DNA of 64,000 nt from Acanthochlamys bracteata (lineage: Eukaryota; Streptophyta; Magnoliopsida; Pandanales; Velloziaceae). Positions 35,746 to 49,242 of the stretch are shown piece after piece. The notes beneath the pieces are model-generated. The model did not search any database and was not told the DNA's origin. It was given only the letters and a program-made list of their open reading frames with translations. Both the position numbers and the translations under genes were made by a program. Where the stretch lies: assembly GCA_019914995.1 (NCBI GenBank), contig CM034136.1:7389787-7453786 (forward strand), given 5' to 3'. The first letter of the stretch is position 1. Every line of letters starts with the position of its first letter.

Positions 35746-38700
35746 TTAGTCAATCTTCACAGAAGAATAAATCAACCTTGTGAACCAGAAGCATGCATAG
35801 AAGCCTATCGTCCCAGTCAGCACAAAGAAGGCATAGGAGGCAATAAGCATGTAGCCAAAATAAAGTATGCCTGATACTAGCTTTGTAATCTCCAACTTTG
35901 TAAAGAAGTAGAAAGTTGCATAGAGGAAAAGATAGAGAGCTGAAGATCCGGCTGTCAGATAGGACCTCCACCACCACAAATAATCCTCACTACAGAGTTG
36001 GAAGTAGCAAAGGACAATTGAGATCTCGGTGCAGGTGATAATGAGAATAACAAAAACGAGGAAAAGGAACCCAAAGAGGTAGTAGAACTGGTGCAACCAG
36101 ATTGAAGTGAGAATAAAGAACAGCTCGATAAAGACAGCTCCAAATGGAAGGATGCCACCAATCAATATAGAGAAGATAGGATGCATATACCAGGGCTGTT
36201 CTGGAATTTGCCTTGGAATCTTGTTGGTCCTGACAGGATCTTCAATAGCTGGTTTCTTGAACCCAACGTAACTTCCAACATAAACAAGAGGCACAGAGAT
36301 GCCAAACCAAAGCAACACCAAAGCAAACATTGTTGTGAAAGGAACCGCACCAGAAGACTTCTCCCCCCATATCAGAGCATTCAGTAGAAAGAAAATCACA
36401 AACACGACACCAGGAAACAAGAAAGATGTTCTCAATGCAATTTTCTTCCATTCAGTTCCCTTGAACATCTTATAGAGGCGAGCAGAGGAGTAACCAGCAA
36501 ACAAACCCATGAAGACCCATAATAGAAGCAATGCTGTCATCAATCCTCCTCTATTTGATGGCGAAAGGAAGCCCAGAACAGCGAAGATCATGGTCACAAG
36601 CAGCATCCCAAAGAACTGGACACCAGTCCCGACATACACGCATAACAAATCAGACTTTGTTGGAGGCCTGAAAACATCTCCATGGACTAATTTCCAACCT
36701 GTCTCCTCTTGTGCTTCCTCTTGAGTTTCCAGCTGATTATACTTGGATATGTCCCTGTATAAAGTCCGCAACATAATCATAGCCACCATGCCAGAAAGGA
36801 AAAGAACAATCATCAGAGAATTGACAATTGAAAACCAGTGGATTTGATCATCAGTCATAAGAAGATAAGTGTCCCATCTAGATGCCCATTTCACATCACT
36901 TTCCTGCATTATGAAATGAAATAGCTCAATACAATCAATTGGGCAAACTCTATTGTATCTATCATATGATGTATTCAGCACTTACTGTTACCATTTAAAG
37001 CTTCTTAGACGCTTACCTGAAACGCGATATCATATGTAAATATGACCTCTTTCCCCTGTTCAACCTCTTGTGGATTATCAGAATCTGTAACCGTATGCTT
37101 TGTATGAGGATCGCAGGTGGACAGGCGAGTTTGCTTGCCATTCCACTCACCTTCATACACATGTCTTGCACTGTAAAAGCAAGAAAGATAGGAATATCAT
37201 GATCTCCAGTTAAATACAATGAGGTCTTCTCTCTAAACAAATCCTAAAAGTTTAAACATCAAACTTTCCAAGACCTTAATGGAGTGACCTCAAAGCCCAC
37301 TATCCTGGCAAGGTCTTGCTGTTCATCCCTGTGATACTTGACAGTAAAAGACAAGTGGTTGTTGATAAAATACTTTTCCTCTTTGCTCTGCACAAAATAG
37401 ATGATATCTGTCAGTAAAACATAAACCCTACTGTAGAACTCAGGGTCTTCTATCTCTACTTGTTGCCAGCACTCACTCCTGTATATTGGCCCTTCACACC
37501 AACATCAAAGCCATGTTGATAGACAGTTAAATCGAGCCTCTTCATAGGAACAACGAGTGGAAGATTATCCAGAATCCTGTATACATAGGATATAATAATT
37601 TAACAGCATTGCAAAACTATAAATCAAAATGCTAGTAAGTGACGTGCATTACATGTTAACTCGATATTTATCCTCTATCTTCTCCTTGAACTCCTTTGCA
37701 TCTTTTTCTGAAAGAGTTATTTTGCAGACTATTTGGCACATCTTGGTCTCTCTCATCTCAAACTGAGGAATTGGGAGCACAATTAGGTTGTCATCACTAG
37801 AACAGTCCCTCATTCTAACACACTAGAAGTGAATTTCTAATAACGGAAAAGGCACTAACCACATAAGGAGAATTCTCAATACGATCACCACGAAGAACTT
37901 CCCCAAGGTTTTCTGCACTGTCAACTATAGTTTCTGGCTTGCAATAAGGGAGAGAATAATATGAATAAGGAAGTTGCGTCTTGGTAGAGGTCAGCTTGTT
38001 CACCTTGACCTGCAATGGGTCTTTCTGCAACAATATTTTTCCTGATTCAAGTCAGGGAAAGCACAACTTGAAGAGAATAACAGTAGATTATTTAGACAGA
38101 AATTTGAACAAATTTATACTGAAAGCGAGCCTACAATGCTAATGTTGGTACTGTGACAGCAACAAAAAGGACAGACACCAATAGAAAACCTCGCTTTGCA
38201 AGGTGAAATCAGACTACAGCAATCCTTGAACCCTGTTTTTCTAACCTGAATCCATACTGCCAGTGAGCCTATGCAAAGAATTTTTCCAAGAGTTCCCATA
38301 TTGCATTTCATCCTCTAAATTTTGAGAACCTCAATGGTCTTTCAAAGTACTCCAAGTCAATGAATTCACTGAATGATGAATGGAATAAAATTTTTTTTAC
38401 AGCTGTTAATATGTGCTCTGCCATATTACTTGCACGCATAGTTCACCTAATGGCCGTGATTCTCCCTACTTATCCACATACTGTTCGCTAGACTTTATAA
38501 ATTGTGTTGTGCGATTCTAAAATGAAAATTTTCAAAAAAAGTTTGGTTAAATAAGAATCTCTTGTGAGGCACTATCTTATGTCCAAAAACTTCAACCGGA
38601 ATTTCGAATGACAGTATTGAATCAAGTAAACTGAAGCAAACGCAGTTTACAAGTTTCGATCAAACATATGCAACCGCAAGGTCCGCAACAGAGGATATGC

Positions 38701-39090
38701 CGAATAGTTACACAACTCCAGTTCTCAATACAAGAAAAACTAAAAATCAGCTTTTACTCCAACACCAGCCTGCGATTTCTAAGTAAATGATAACCATCAT
38801 ATGCAACTGGCATACAAGCAACCTGAGATACTACAATTTTTCAATAAGAAACATGCAACTAACCATACATCGGATCTAGGACTCCAAAATAAAATTTCAT
38901 CCAACAGATCCAGATAACCAACAAAGTTCATTCAGAAATTAATAAAATAACGAGAAATCACCTTGTGAAAGTCAGCCGGAGCAACACCGGGGAGGTAAAA
39001 CCCGTTCGCAGAAGCTGCAAACAAGATAAACAGCAACAGCGCCGCCATCCACCACCGCTCTTTCACTCGTGATCCGCCGGCGTTCACCAT
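35746..39090 (-). CDS. Transmembrane 9 superfamily (EMP70) protein, 7 exons, 642 aa
   Basis: A Golgi/endosomal nine-helix membrane protein of the TM9SF/EMP70 family, thought to act in sorting and membrane-protein transport. Exons on minus: 39090-38962, 38024-37860, 37762-37653, 37576-37477, 37387-37275, 37170-37017, 36903-35746; all GT-AG, phases consistent, length typical. Features: signal peptide ending ASANG before [11 protein letters not shown]; a lumenal domain with [20 protein letters not shown]; then from about residue 280 nine hydrophobic helices with the conserved [13 protein letters not shown] loop. The C-terminus ends SVKID, matching the KxD/E Golgi-retention (COPI-binding) signal. 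The large first intron (38025-38961) is typical of the family. Which paralogue it is cannot be told by eye. Confidence 0.95.
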
Positions 39091-41594
39091 CGCGGGAGAA
39101 CCAAAGAAATCGAACGAGATCGAGATCTGTTGAAAATCAATCGGAATCGAACCAAATGAAATCGCTCGACTGTACCTATCGAACTCTCTCTACTTTTCTC
39201 CCCACTCTCGCAATATCTTATTTAAGAAAATTTATAGTTAATTTAATAATAATCAGATTACGGTACAAGCAACCGTTCACGTTGATATTTGATAGGAGTG
39301 GAGAATCTTGACCGTAGAATGTAACGTTCGTATATATGTCTGGTAGATGGTAGGCCGCACTGTAGGAACGTTTGAACGAGAAGAGGATTGTTTTGGAGCG
39401 CGTGAGATCCAGCTTCTTCTTTGACTCACTAGTAAGTAACATATTCCATGTTTGGGCCACTTAACATAATTATTCGCAATATCAATCCTGTTTTAAGATT
39501 AATTTTTTGTTGTATCTAACAACTGAGATGATGTTGTTCGATTGTTATTTGCTGAGATGAACACCAATATGAGGTGTTTAAAACTGATAATACAAATTGG
39601 GACACCTGCATTGCAATTTCTTCGAGAAAGATGATTGATTATTTTATGGCCCCCAATTTGGCCCATATATTTTTAGTAGGGCTAAATTTCATAGGCCTTC
39701 TTTGCTAGCCCAATTCTATTTTGATGTTTGGAAATTCTTTATAAAAATTTTAATGAAAGATACTTTTATTTAAAAAAAGAGGTTTTAGTTTTTATCTTAA
39801 AAATAATAAAATAATAAATAATAAAAACTTATATCAAATATTTTTTTATTTTCTAAATTTTTAATTAAAATTTATAAAAAATTATAGAAAATTTCAAAAC
39901 TGCCACATATATGGGAATGTAAATATGAACTGGTATCAGAATGGGGATGATTGACAATAGCTAACGCATTTGAAATTATTTCTAGCCTTCTAGATGACAT
40001 TGAATACTTAAAATAAAGAGTTATTAAACGAATTTTTTAGAAACACATTTATTAAAATTAAATAATGCATAATTTATTTATGCTATTTAAATTTTTAAAA
40101 AATTAAAAATTTAAAAATTTATTATAAAAATTAAAATAAATTTGATGAGCATTAATAAGCACTGGAGTTGAACTGTAGAATCATAAATTCATAATTCCTA
40201 CTTCACGTTCGTATAATTAATTTTTAACATAACAATCAATACAGTTTGTTGGTTGTTCGTTTCAAAAAAATACTTTTCAATTTTTTTAATTATATATTTT
40301 TTAATAAATTTTTTATAATATTTTGCAGTTAATTAATTCACAATCTAAAGTTTTAAACGCCCATAAGATTCTGATAATGATTTTTTGCAACACCAACACT
40401 CTCACGTTATACCCATCTTTCAATGTTCTCCTTTGTTCTTTATCCCTTTAAGTAAAGCCTCTAGCTATCGCCATTCATTAAAACGTAGCTTTCCTAGCCT
40501 ATACTTGGTTTCTATTCTCTCTTTATTGGCAGAATCATAATAATAATAATAATCACAATAATAATAACCAAGTTAGTCGAGTGGCATTTGTCGACGTTGG
40601 GATTGTTTCCTAGTTTAATTTATCATTTCTCAATAAAATTATTATAAATTTTTACTTTTTTGAATATATATATATATATATATTTATTTATGTATTTATA
40701 GTATAAAATTATTGAAGTAAAAAACCAAATGTATTTTAAATAAATTATTTTCCATTTTTTTATTATTTAATACTCCCAAATAACTCAAGCTAAATCTATG
40801 AAGATCGATAAGTATTAAAATGCATAAGTAAATTAAGGGTCATTTGATTTTTTTTTTAAAGTGCTTTTTAAAAAAAATTTGCAATTTTGTTTCTAAAAAA
40901 TAGATTGCTTTTTCTTTATTAAAAACTATATTAAAGTTTTGCAGTCTCGTATTTCAAAATTTTTAAAAAACACTATTAAAAATAGAAAATATTTTTTACT
41001 AAAAATTTAAAAATAAAATAAATACTTAAATCCTATTTTAATAGTGCTTAATTAATCATAATTATACCCACGAAACTTTATGGGTGTGTTTATCAATTCT
41101 TAAAATTCTATTTTTTTTCAATTTATATATAATAAATAAAAATTGTAAATATATTTTTTTATCAAAATTTTTTGTTCAAAATTTATCTTCAAATTATGTA
41201 AAAACAATTTAATTAAGCTGTTGTTAGTTTTATCCCAAGCTAAGAAATCCAAATATGATAATTTTATTCTATTTTAAAAAATATTTTTATTTAAAAAATA
41301 ATAATTATAATTTTACAACTTAAAATTTTTAAAATTTTTAAAATATATAAAATATTATTAAAAATTATTAATAAATAAATTGAAAAGCCAATCGACACTA
41401 TACACGGCTTGGTTCTCATTTCTAATGTTCCATAGTTTTTTTCTCTTATCCCAAATATAGAAAGAATATCAATTAACATAACATTATATTTACTTGATTT
41501 TCTTCTACCAGATTATATATGCATGATGGTGAGCTTATATATCTAACACTACACTTTACAAACTGTGAACATTACAATTTATTCCAAAGAAAAC
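39091..41594. other. Intergenic, AT-rich
   Basis: The first 300-400 bases hold the TM9 promoter, with GGGCC/GGCCC boxes at about 39450-39720. Simple repeats occur at 40535-40565 (AAT type) and 40663-40683 (TA type). 39725-39900 and 40850-41350 are AT-rich stretches similar to other dispersed repeats in the window. No gene recognised. Confidence 0.45.
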
Positions 41595-43380
41595 TCAACA
41601 ATCTCTTGGATCAACAAATATCACGTCGGTCGTTGCCGGAGTTTTCACCCAATTATCTTCCCCACTGCTTCCATCGCCACCACCACCTCCGAGTCTCTTC
41701 ATGCACCAGACATCTTCACAAGAGAACCTCTTCCAATGCGGCACGGCGGCAGCAATCGGGTCATCTTTTCCGACCTCCGCCACCACGGCGGCGCAGTCCG
41801 GTTCACTCTCCCTTGCCACATTGTGTGCTACCCTGCAGAGCACACGAGCTAGTTTCAAACCGTTAGCTCCCCGCGCGTGTAGCCCGTACATGAGACACAC
41901 GCCGAACGGACGATCTATGACGTCACGCACCGACGGAACTCGCATCCACGGTACACGCGCGTCTAATGCACGCGCCAGAGCCAGTAACACCTTCGCTATC
42001 GCCGGCGCTCCTTTCATCTGAAATTATTTGCATAATGAACTCCTTAATTAATGTCACTCATTTTAAGATTATTTCTTTCGCTAAACAAGCTTCTATATAG
42101 ATTTAACAAAGAGAGGTCCCTAGTTAATCACCTTCAATTTATAAACGCCACCGCAGTTCCAGAGACTCGCTACGGCGAAGCTCTCCGGCAGCTGCTCTTG
42201 TTCTGGATCCCACGATGCCGCGGAAGAGCGAGGGAGAGCTAAAAGAGTTGCAATAGATAACGGGCTCGATAAGACTGAGCCGATTTCATCAATAGGAAAG
42301 AACTCCGACGAAGAGAGGAATATGTTACGATAGAGAGAAGCTGCGACGGAAGGAGAGAGGCGGAGAACAGCGGCGGAGGACCGTCCGATGGGAAGACGGT
42401 GAGCATGGACTGGACGGACGAGAACGAGAGGAGAACGAAAGCGGGTGTAGCCGAGCTGGCCGGTGAAGAGTTTGAGTGAGGCTGTGTTAGTCGGGTCAGT
42501 TGCAACGTAAGAGTATTGGGCCCCAGTTCGCCGGCACCAGTCCTCCGCTGCTATGACCAGCTTTGTTCCAATTCCCATGCGCCTACATACAAAGAGAGAC
42601 CACAACACTTCTAGTAACTTGATATCGTTTATAAAACGATAACTTTTCTATGATCGGTGAATGAGTTCTAATTAACGTAAAATCCAGGAGCTTGGTTTTG
42701 TAAAACTACACCGATGAACTTATGCACTTCTGTGTGAACTAACTTCAAATTCCAGAACTCGAAATACGTCTAACGAAAGCAAGACAAAGAATTAAGAAGG
42801 TGCACAAAACCTGTGCGTTGGAGAGACCCTGAGGCCAAGAACATAAGCAACTCTGGCAAACAGAGGTAGAGAAGTTGCAGGTTCACTTCCTCTTGTGACA
42901 ACTTTGATGCTAGCTCTCACCACACCGACAATCTCCTTGTCATCTCCATACTCCGCTATCTGCCACCATTCCAAACCCATTCCATATTATTCTAAACCAT
43001 CAATTCATCATGAAGAATTTATTTCGACGTTTTTCTAAAATGTTTCGAAATAGAAACCAAAGACAAGATATGTAGCACAACTCCATGCATACTAGTTGCA
43101 GATTCATCAGGCATCAGTTATTAAAGAAAGGTGAAGGCTAAACACTTACCATCATGACGTGTTCCGGAGAATGCCTGATCCTGCACATAGGATCCCCCAT
43201 CTGGTCGACAATAAGTGATACGCTCTTCTTGCTGGCCTTCTTCTCTCCGACACCTTTGCTGCTGTTGTCATTACCACCAAACTCGCACTTCAGTTCCATC
43301 TCCTCAACTGCTCTTGCGTCTCTCTTCATATCAAATTCTCTTACTGTTATCAACTCTGTTTTCTCGTTCTCCATCACCAT
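41595..43380 (-). CDS. HOOKLESS1-like GNAT acetyltransferase, 4 exons, 417 aa
   Basis: Probable N-acetyltransferase of the HLS1 group, which in Arabidopsis controls apical-hook growth and links ethylene, light and auxin responses. Exons on minus: 43380-43150, 42959-42811, 42582-42132, 42017-41595; GT-AG, phases consistent. The GNAT core runs from ITVREFDMKRD through EIVGVVRASIK and LGLRVSPTHRRMGIGTKLV (acetyl-CoA-binding motif) to the substrate side SYVATDPTNTASLKLF. The C-terminal part has the family block LWNCGGVYKLKV and ends VIFVDPRD-Cys. The 40-residue insert between the first strand and IVDQMGDPMCRIRH contains an Asn/Ser/Lys-rich stretch. A second Met two codons after the first may be used instead. 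Confidence 0.93.
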
Positions 43381-43424
43381 ATATAACTCTTTCTCTGCTC
43401 TTCGTCCCTTGACCCCAAGCTCTC

Positions 43425-43434
43425 CTTATTTATA
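43425..43434 (-). promoter_or_regulatory. TATA box of the HOOKLESS1-like gene
   Basis: On minus the sequence reads CTATAAATAA, about 50 bases upstream of the start codon, which implies a short 5' UTR of about 20 bases. Confidence 0.6.
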
Positions 43435-46400
43435 GGGGAAGATAAACGTATCTCAATCAACATCTCCATATATCAAAAAAATAATATAGAATAATTATAT
43501 ATGTGCGTGATAAGATATTCTCACATAGTATCAGAAGAGGCAGGTCACGGTTAACTCCTTCATCAAAGTTCCATCATATAAAGACCTCTTCATCTAATTT
43601 TATTTGTCACATTTTTGAGTGATTACTAGCTAGTTCCCAACTTCTTCTATCTTCCATCACAGTCGAATAACATCACTGTCAATTAGCAATCAACTTCTAC
43701 ATCAGTCTCAGACTACTAGCTAATTAATCAGTCTGGTTGTCAACTTAACGGCCAGTAAGAGAATGGTTCTAGCAAAATTAGTCAATATAACACAATATGC
43801 TCATCCGTTCATTTCTAAGATCCCTTTGGTTGTGTACTGAATTTATATATGTAATGCTCACATTCTATCAAGAAATTGCATTACCCAAATGAATTCCCAA
43901 TGCAAATTTCAATCTCATGGGAGCAATGTCATTTTCAAGCAAAATTTATAAATTAGGAAAAACACAAAATGAATTTCTAGACATCAACTTTGGTAAAATT
44001 GACTAAGGTTTCTTTCCATTACTCTGTTTTTATAATGCCTATGATTGGGACATTAGCTGTGATCATCCTTTTCCTCATTCATTTAGCTAAGAGATTAGCA
44101 GTTTGATAAGATAAATTCTTACTGTGTGCCACTATTTCCTTTACAAATCTAAAAAACTTTACCATCATCTTTTTCTAAAGAAATTATTTTATGCAATAAA
44201 GTTGCCCTACCTTCTCTTATGGTGTTAAAAAGGAAATTTTGACAAGTTCAGATATGTTCATATTATGCCTGCTATGCTAATCTATTACATCATGGTGATC
44301 AACATGCATGGACATTATCTATTAAGAATCTTAAAATGGGGCATCAATCCTGGTATACACAATTCATATCTGTTTAATTTGCAGATGCTTTCAAATTGAA
44401 GAGAGAAGGGAGATGCCACGTTCGCATGTTTTTTCTTGTCATAGTTTTATCAAAAAAGGGAAATGCATGTGATCTCTTGCAGATAGATAGAGAGGATTTA
44501 AACTTTAAAGGAGTACCAGCGAAAGCGAAGTGCATGAATACATCTGGATTGTTAAAAGTACCTGCAGAATAAAAACATGTAGGACGGGTGAGAATTTGTA
44601 AATTTTCCTTCAGCAATTTATGCAACAGAAAGCTACAGCAGACTTGCCTCAAAATTTCGAAGATTAAGATAAATCATTGACTGCACTATAGGTTAGCTCG
44701 ACTGCAAGCTTGATAATAGCCTGCCACATACATCTGCAGGAATCTTGTTATCTTGAGAAATATCTGAAAATTCTACTAGTAAGACATTTTAGCTTGACAC
44801 AAAAGACAATGGTCCCAAATAACAAAAAGAAAAAGGGCGATAAAGTAGAAGAATATGATATAAGCCTACAGAGATTCAAGACAAAACTAATACTGTGACA
44901 ACACAGCAACATATTGAACAGGTATGAAGACAAGATGTTTTGCCATTGTCAGGAATATATATGATGATTATTCAACTTTCCTCCGGAAATGAAAATACTG
45001 ACCTACTTCTCTGTCTTTAGCATCACACCAACACATTCTTCATGCATTCTCTCACGGTCAGATGTTAGTCAGGACTCAGGAAGGCATTCTGCATGCTTTC
45101 TCTTTTCTTCTCCTTTCACTTCCATAAGAACTGTTCTTCCTTGCATTCAGCACTTGCTCATTATCATGCAGTGGGGTTCATCCACATGTCACCCTTGACA
45201 GCTATCTATTATGCCTGGCATCTCAGCTAGCAAGCAAGTGAAGCATCATGTCCTTTTCAATCTCCTTTTCTGCTACTGTTGTTTCTGGTAGTATTTTACC
45301 TAAATGTAGCCCCGCATTTCATAGCTATCAAGGGTGAAATAGATTGACCACATAAAGTAGGGCTTTCCTATTGTCCATATCCTTTGATGTCATATTGCAT
45401 TCTCAACACCTATATCGAAGTTGTTACCTCAACCTATACGAGCAATCACTATGAATATATTCAGATGTATGAATATATTGCTATATCTGAAGGATCTACA
45501 TATTCCTATACTAATGGTGATAGATTGACCACGTAATGGAGGGCTAAATGAATATTCAAATGCGTGTTTTTGTTTAGTTTAGTATCTAGTGTGATATAGC
45601 CTCAAACTTTCTACTATCCATAGATGAAGGTATCAAGGAGAAACGTTGATAGTATGGCTTCTAGAATAAACATGCTGTTCAGACCGTTACATAAGAAATG
45701 ATCGGATATTGACTTCAATTGTTGAGCATATTCCTAAAAGTATGTCATGGATGATACAAGCAGTGACCTAATGCTCTTATGCCTCGGCGTCTCTGCAACA
45801 AACTTTCTGCCCTGTTGCGTTGGAACTTCAGGCTTAAGCCACACCTGCAAAATCAGCCATAGCAAAAGTGATTCTTTTGGGCATGCTTGTATCTTTACTA
45901 TATCTTCTAAGTTTTTTTATTTAAGTAGATTATAACTTTTGGACAACCCATTGGCTATGTAACCAACTCTTTCAATTAAAACCAGGATTGATAGGAAACT
46001 CAAATTTTTGTAAAAGGTTATGAAAGGGAGCATATATTCCTTGCAATTGTAAATCTTAGCTAGCTGCAGCAGGACACAGTTGGAACTTCATTGAATGCCA
46101 TCTTTCATCTATCCTGAGTGCTCCTAGATGCTACCCTATCTTGATTTGTATTATAGTTTCTTAGAGTGCGTCGAAATTATATAGTAGTTTCTATAGAAAA
46201 AGATGAATATATATTAGATTAGGCTTCTTTCTTTCAAAAACAAAAAAAAATCTAGGAACAAATGCAAGCTCAATTAAATATAAAAATATCCGTAGCAATC
46301 GCATGCAAGAAGACATGATTCCATCCGGGCACATATTCACTTCTAACGCTTGTCTTAGCATAATCCCTCGATGATTGCTCTAACAATATCACTTTTGCAA

Positions 46401-47541
46401 ATGCTAAACATAAGATACTTGCCTAGAGGAATATCAGCTCTTACATGATACATTTCTATGAAGTCAAAAGTAGGAGGAAATGATCAATAGATATATAAAG
46501 GAATCGTGAAGAGCTTTAAAATGGCTAACAGCCTTAAATTTTTATTATCCATGATATTCCACCAAGTTCTGCAAACCAAGAATATAACCCTTTTTCCCCC
46601 TTAAAAAAGGCACTTATCTTTGGCAAGACATGAAGGACAGAGCTAAAGAGAACTCTTTATCATTACAACACTTCAATCATTACTTGGTCACTACGGTCAT
46701 GCATATAAAACTCAAAGAGTTCAAAAAGACCATCTAAATTGCAACAATTAAGGTGTAGAAAAAGAACTAGAACATGAATATCACAGGATTTACCAACATT
46801 AACAGCACAAAAAATCTTATGAAGTGAAACAGAAGAAGCGCAAGCCTGTTTTTACATGTAAAACCCAAAAGGCCAAGGCAAGTTCAGAACATATACCTCT
46901 TGTGCATACTTTAAAACTATCGAACATAGTATTGACAAGAGACCCACAGCAACATACAAGTTACAACACCTGACCTGTTCATGAAGTTCCATTTGCTGTC
47001 CATCACCAAATCACCTATAGTTCCTCTGCATGAAAAGAAGGAATTAAGTCACATATAGCACAACAATCTAAGGAAACTAGACTTGCTGCATGTAGCTACA
47101 ATGCATTTCTGAATCCTGAAAATTCCGGAATGATTCAGAACATAGATTTCATCATTCCAGCTTCTAAGTAAAAGGAACAAACAGGGAAAAGAACGAGCTT
47201 CCAAGAAAATAATCCATCTTTGCATAAATGACTTGATATTTGACATATCAAAGCAGTTTCTTGTCTCAAGCAAAAGTTTCTAAAAGCCAACTGAAATATA
47301 CACACGTGAATGGAGAGCGACAGACTATGTTAAGGACCACAGCTAATGAAAGATCATTAATGCAGCTGAGGATCACAAAATTTCTGTTGCAGTCTTTATG
47401 TTCACATTTCAGAAAAGAGCTCACTGATATACATGTGTTTCTCTTCTAAAAGGTACATGTATTCCTGCAAATAAACCGAACTATCTATCTTAACCTGACA
47501 AGTCATGTAAATAGAAGAAAACAGTTGTCTTCCACCAACCA
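43435..47541. other. 4 kb without a recognised gene
   Basis: Less extreme AT bias than other spacers here. Two exon-like stretches with splice motifs were seen on minus (about 46975-47027 and 45727-45849), but they could not be joined into a protein I recognise; both frames of the second are open. They may be 3' UTR exons of the COX17-like gene, a non-coding transcript, or chance. Confidence 0.35.
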
Positions 47542-47793
47542 TCAAACATTGAAACCCTCAGCCCGGAGACACTTCTTATGAGCTTTTAATCCATTTTGCC
47601 AGTCAGACTCACCATGCTCCACAATGCATTCATCTCTAAGCATGTTAGTATCTGGGCAAGAACAGAATATCTTCTTCTTTGGTTTTGCTTCCTGTGTTGC
47701 AGAAGGGGCCACCCTGGTAGTAACCTTTGATGTAGGAGCAGTCGCATATGACCCAGGCTGCTCTACTGGTACAGAAACTTTTCCATTGCCCAT
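47542..47793 (-). CDS. COX17-like copper chaperone, degenerate, 83 aa
   Basis: COX17 carries copper in the mitochondrial intermembrane space to cytochrome c oxidase. The C-terminal half is clearly this family: KPKKKIFCSCPDTNMLRDEC and LRAEGFNV at the end. Family members have a CC-x-C-P copper site and two CX9C pairs. Here the first Cys of CC is Phe43, the first CX9C (46-56) is kept, and in the second the first Cys is Trp65 with Cys75 kept. Between them the residues QNGL look like the product of two opposite one-base indels in A-runs. The start is the Met of MGNGK, just after a 5' UTR splice acceptor (about 47826). The frame is open, so it may be a recently decayed or neofunctionalised copy. 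Confidence 0.8.
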   Translation of the reverse strand: MGNGKVSVPVEQPGSYATAPTSKVTTRVAPSATQEAKPKKKIFCSCPDTNMLRDECIVEHGESDWQNGLKAHKKCLRAEGFNV

Positions 47794-48672
47794 GTCAAAA
47801 TGAATTGTGTGATAGAAGTAGCACTGCAAGTTTTAAGGCACATGAACATTATAGTCAACAGAACTCTAACATACCATATGCAAGCAAGAAACCATATAAA
47901 TGCATTTTGAGATGGTTGTTCACAATAACTAAAAGACAATTCCTTTCCACACTGCCTTGAGAAATTATGCAACGACATATGATATATTATTTCTTGTGCT
48001 GTAGTTGCTCCAAGCTCCCAATTGCAGGACGTACTTTGGTAAGTCAAATATGACCTAGCTATCCAAAACATATTTAGCATTTTATAGTTACTGTCCCTTA
48101 ACTTCTGCTAGCTCATTTTTCACACAATGCTGAAGGATTCAGCAGATTTTGTTTTGCTTGCAAGCATACATACGGAATGAGCTTTGCAAGAAAAGATCGT
48201 ATAGTAATAACTAAAGCTTCCTCTACTTACTTAAACTAAAAAAAAGTAGCAACAATTCTGAATAACATATTCCTCTAGTTGCCAATGATTAAACCTATAG
48301 ATACACAACGCCCAAGTGCTCTACCTTAACCTTTTGCCCGATTTTCACTTCAAAAAGAGAAGCATAAACCAAACTGATTTACAAGTCCAAAAAAGAACAT
48401 GAGTTACACCAATAACCCATTTATCCAATGTAATGCTCGAATAAATATATCCAAAATCGTGCACCGAGGTGCTCCCCTAACACAGCAACTCAATTCACAA
48501 CTCAATTTCCTAAACCATCAACAATCTAAACATACCGGCGAAAATCACTTCTATTCCAAAAGCTTGTCTTCCATTATTAATCCCATATTCACCCAAAACT
48601 AACCAAAAAAAAAAAACAGTAAAAAGTTCTTTGCTTGCTAAGCAAACGAATACAATACACAGAATGACATAC

Positions 48673-48770
48673 CTGCGACTGATTTATCGATCAAAAGTTT
48701 TCTTTTTTCGGTGGTGTTGTTGCTCTTCTTCGTCTTCAAGTTCAAATGCGGCGGGATCGAACGTGGCGTA
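48673..48770 (-). other. Likely 5' UTR exon of the COX17-like gene
   Basis: On minus, AAATCAGTCGCAG/GTATGT (donor at about 48673) is a strong splice donor, and the matching acceptor lies at about 47826, directly before the coding exon. A 5' UTR intron is common in plant COX17 genes. The transcription start is not visible. Confidence 0.5.
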
Positions 48771-49242
48771 GCCGCGTAGGTAGTAGTAATTGATTTAACT
48801 AGTGACCCGAAACGAACACGCGGTTATTATTACTGAAGGTTGGTGAGCACGTGGAACGATCAGAACCGTGGCTTTGCTCTAATCTTCTCGATGATCAACG
48901 ACTTAACGGTGTAGAAGCAGACATTTACTTGGACTTAATTGGTCCTTATCGGGTTTCTTGTAAATATTTCTCTGGGCTTCTTAAGCCCATTGAAACCACA
49001 TTTGCGTTTTGCATCGACGGACCATCGTAACTTTGATTAGAAAATGTTGCACAAACTTTGTATAAAAAGAATCTCTCTTTTGGTTGCACTACAGGGCCTC
49101 CCACAAATTGTATAGCGACATTTCAATGAAGGTATGCATATACTTCGTTTTGAACATTGTTACACTATCTTTCAAACTTATATAAGAAAACTATCTAGCA
49201 GGCAATGAAGAAAACAGAACAACAAACGTTCTAGGTCATCAT
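48771..49242. other. Spacer between COX17-like promoter and PNSB1 3' end
   Basis: Contains GGGCTTCTTAAGCCC-like sequence at about 48975-48990, a possible promoter box for the COX17-like gene. The part near 49242 is probably the PNSB1 3' UTR. Confidence 0.4.

Noticed and set aside
40535-40690. AAT and TA simple repeats
   Set aside because: Ordinary microsatellites; no further structure.
41519-42021. Plus-strand open frames of about 100 codons
   Set aside because: Antisense shadows of the HOOKLESS1-like last exon, which is GC-richer than its surroundings.
45727-47027. Exon-like pieces on minus (GTIGDLVMDSKWNFMN and VWLKPEVPTQQGRKFVAE) with AG/GT borders
   Set aside because: They could not be joined into a recognised protein, two frames of the second piece are open, and there is no start exon. 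Left as spacer.
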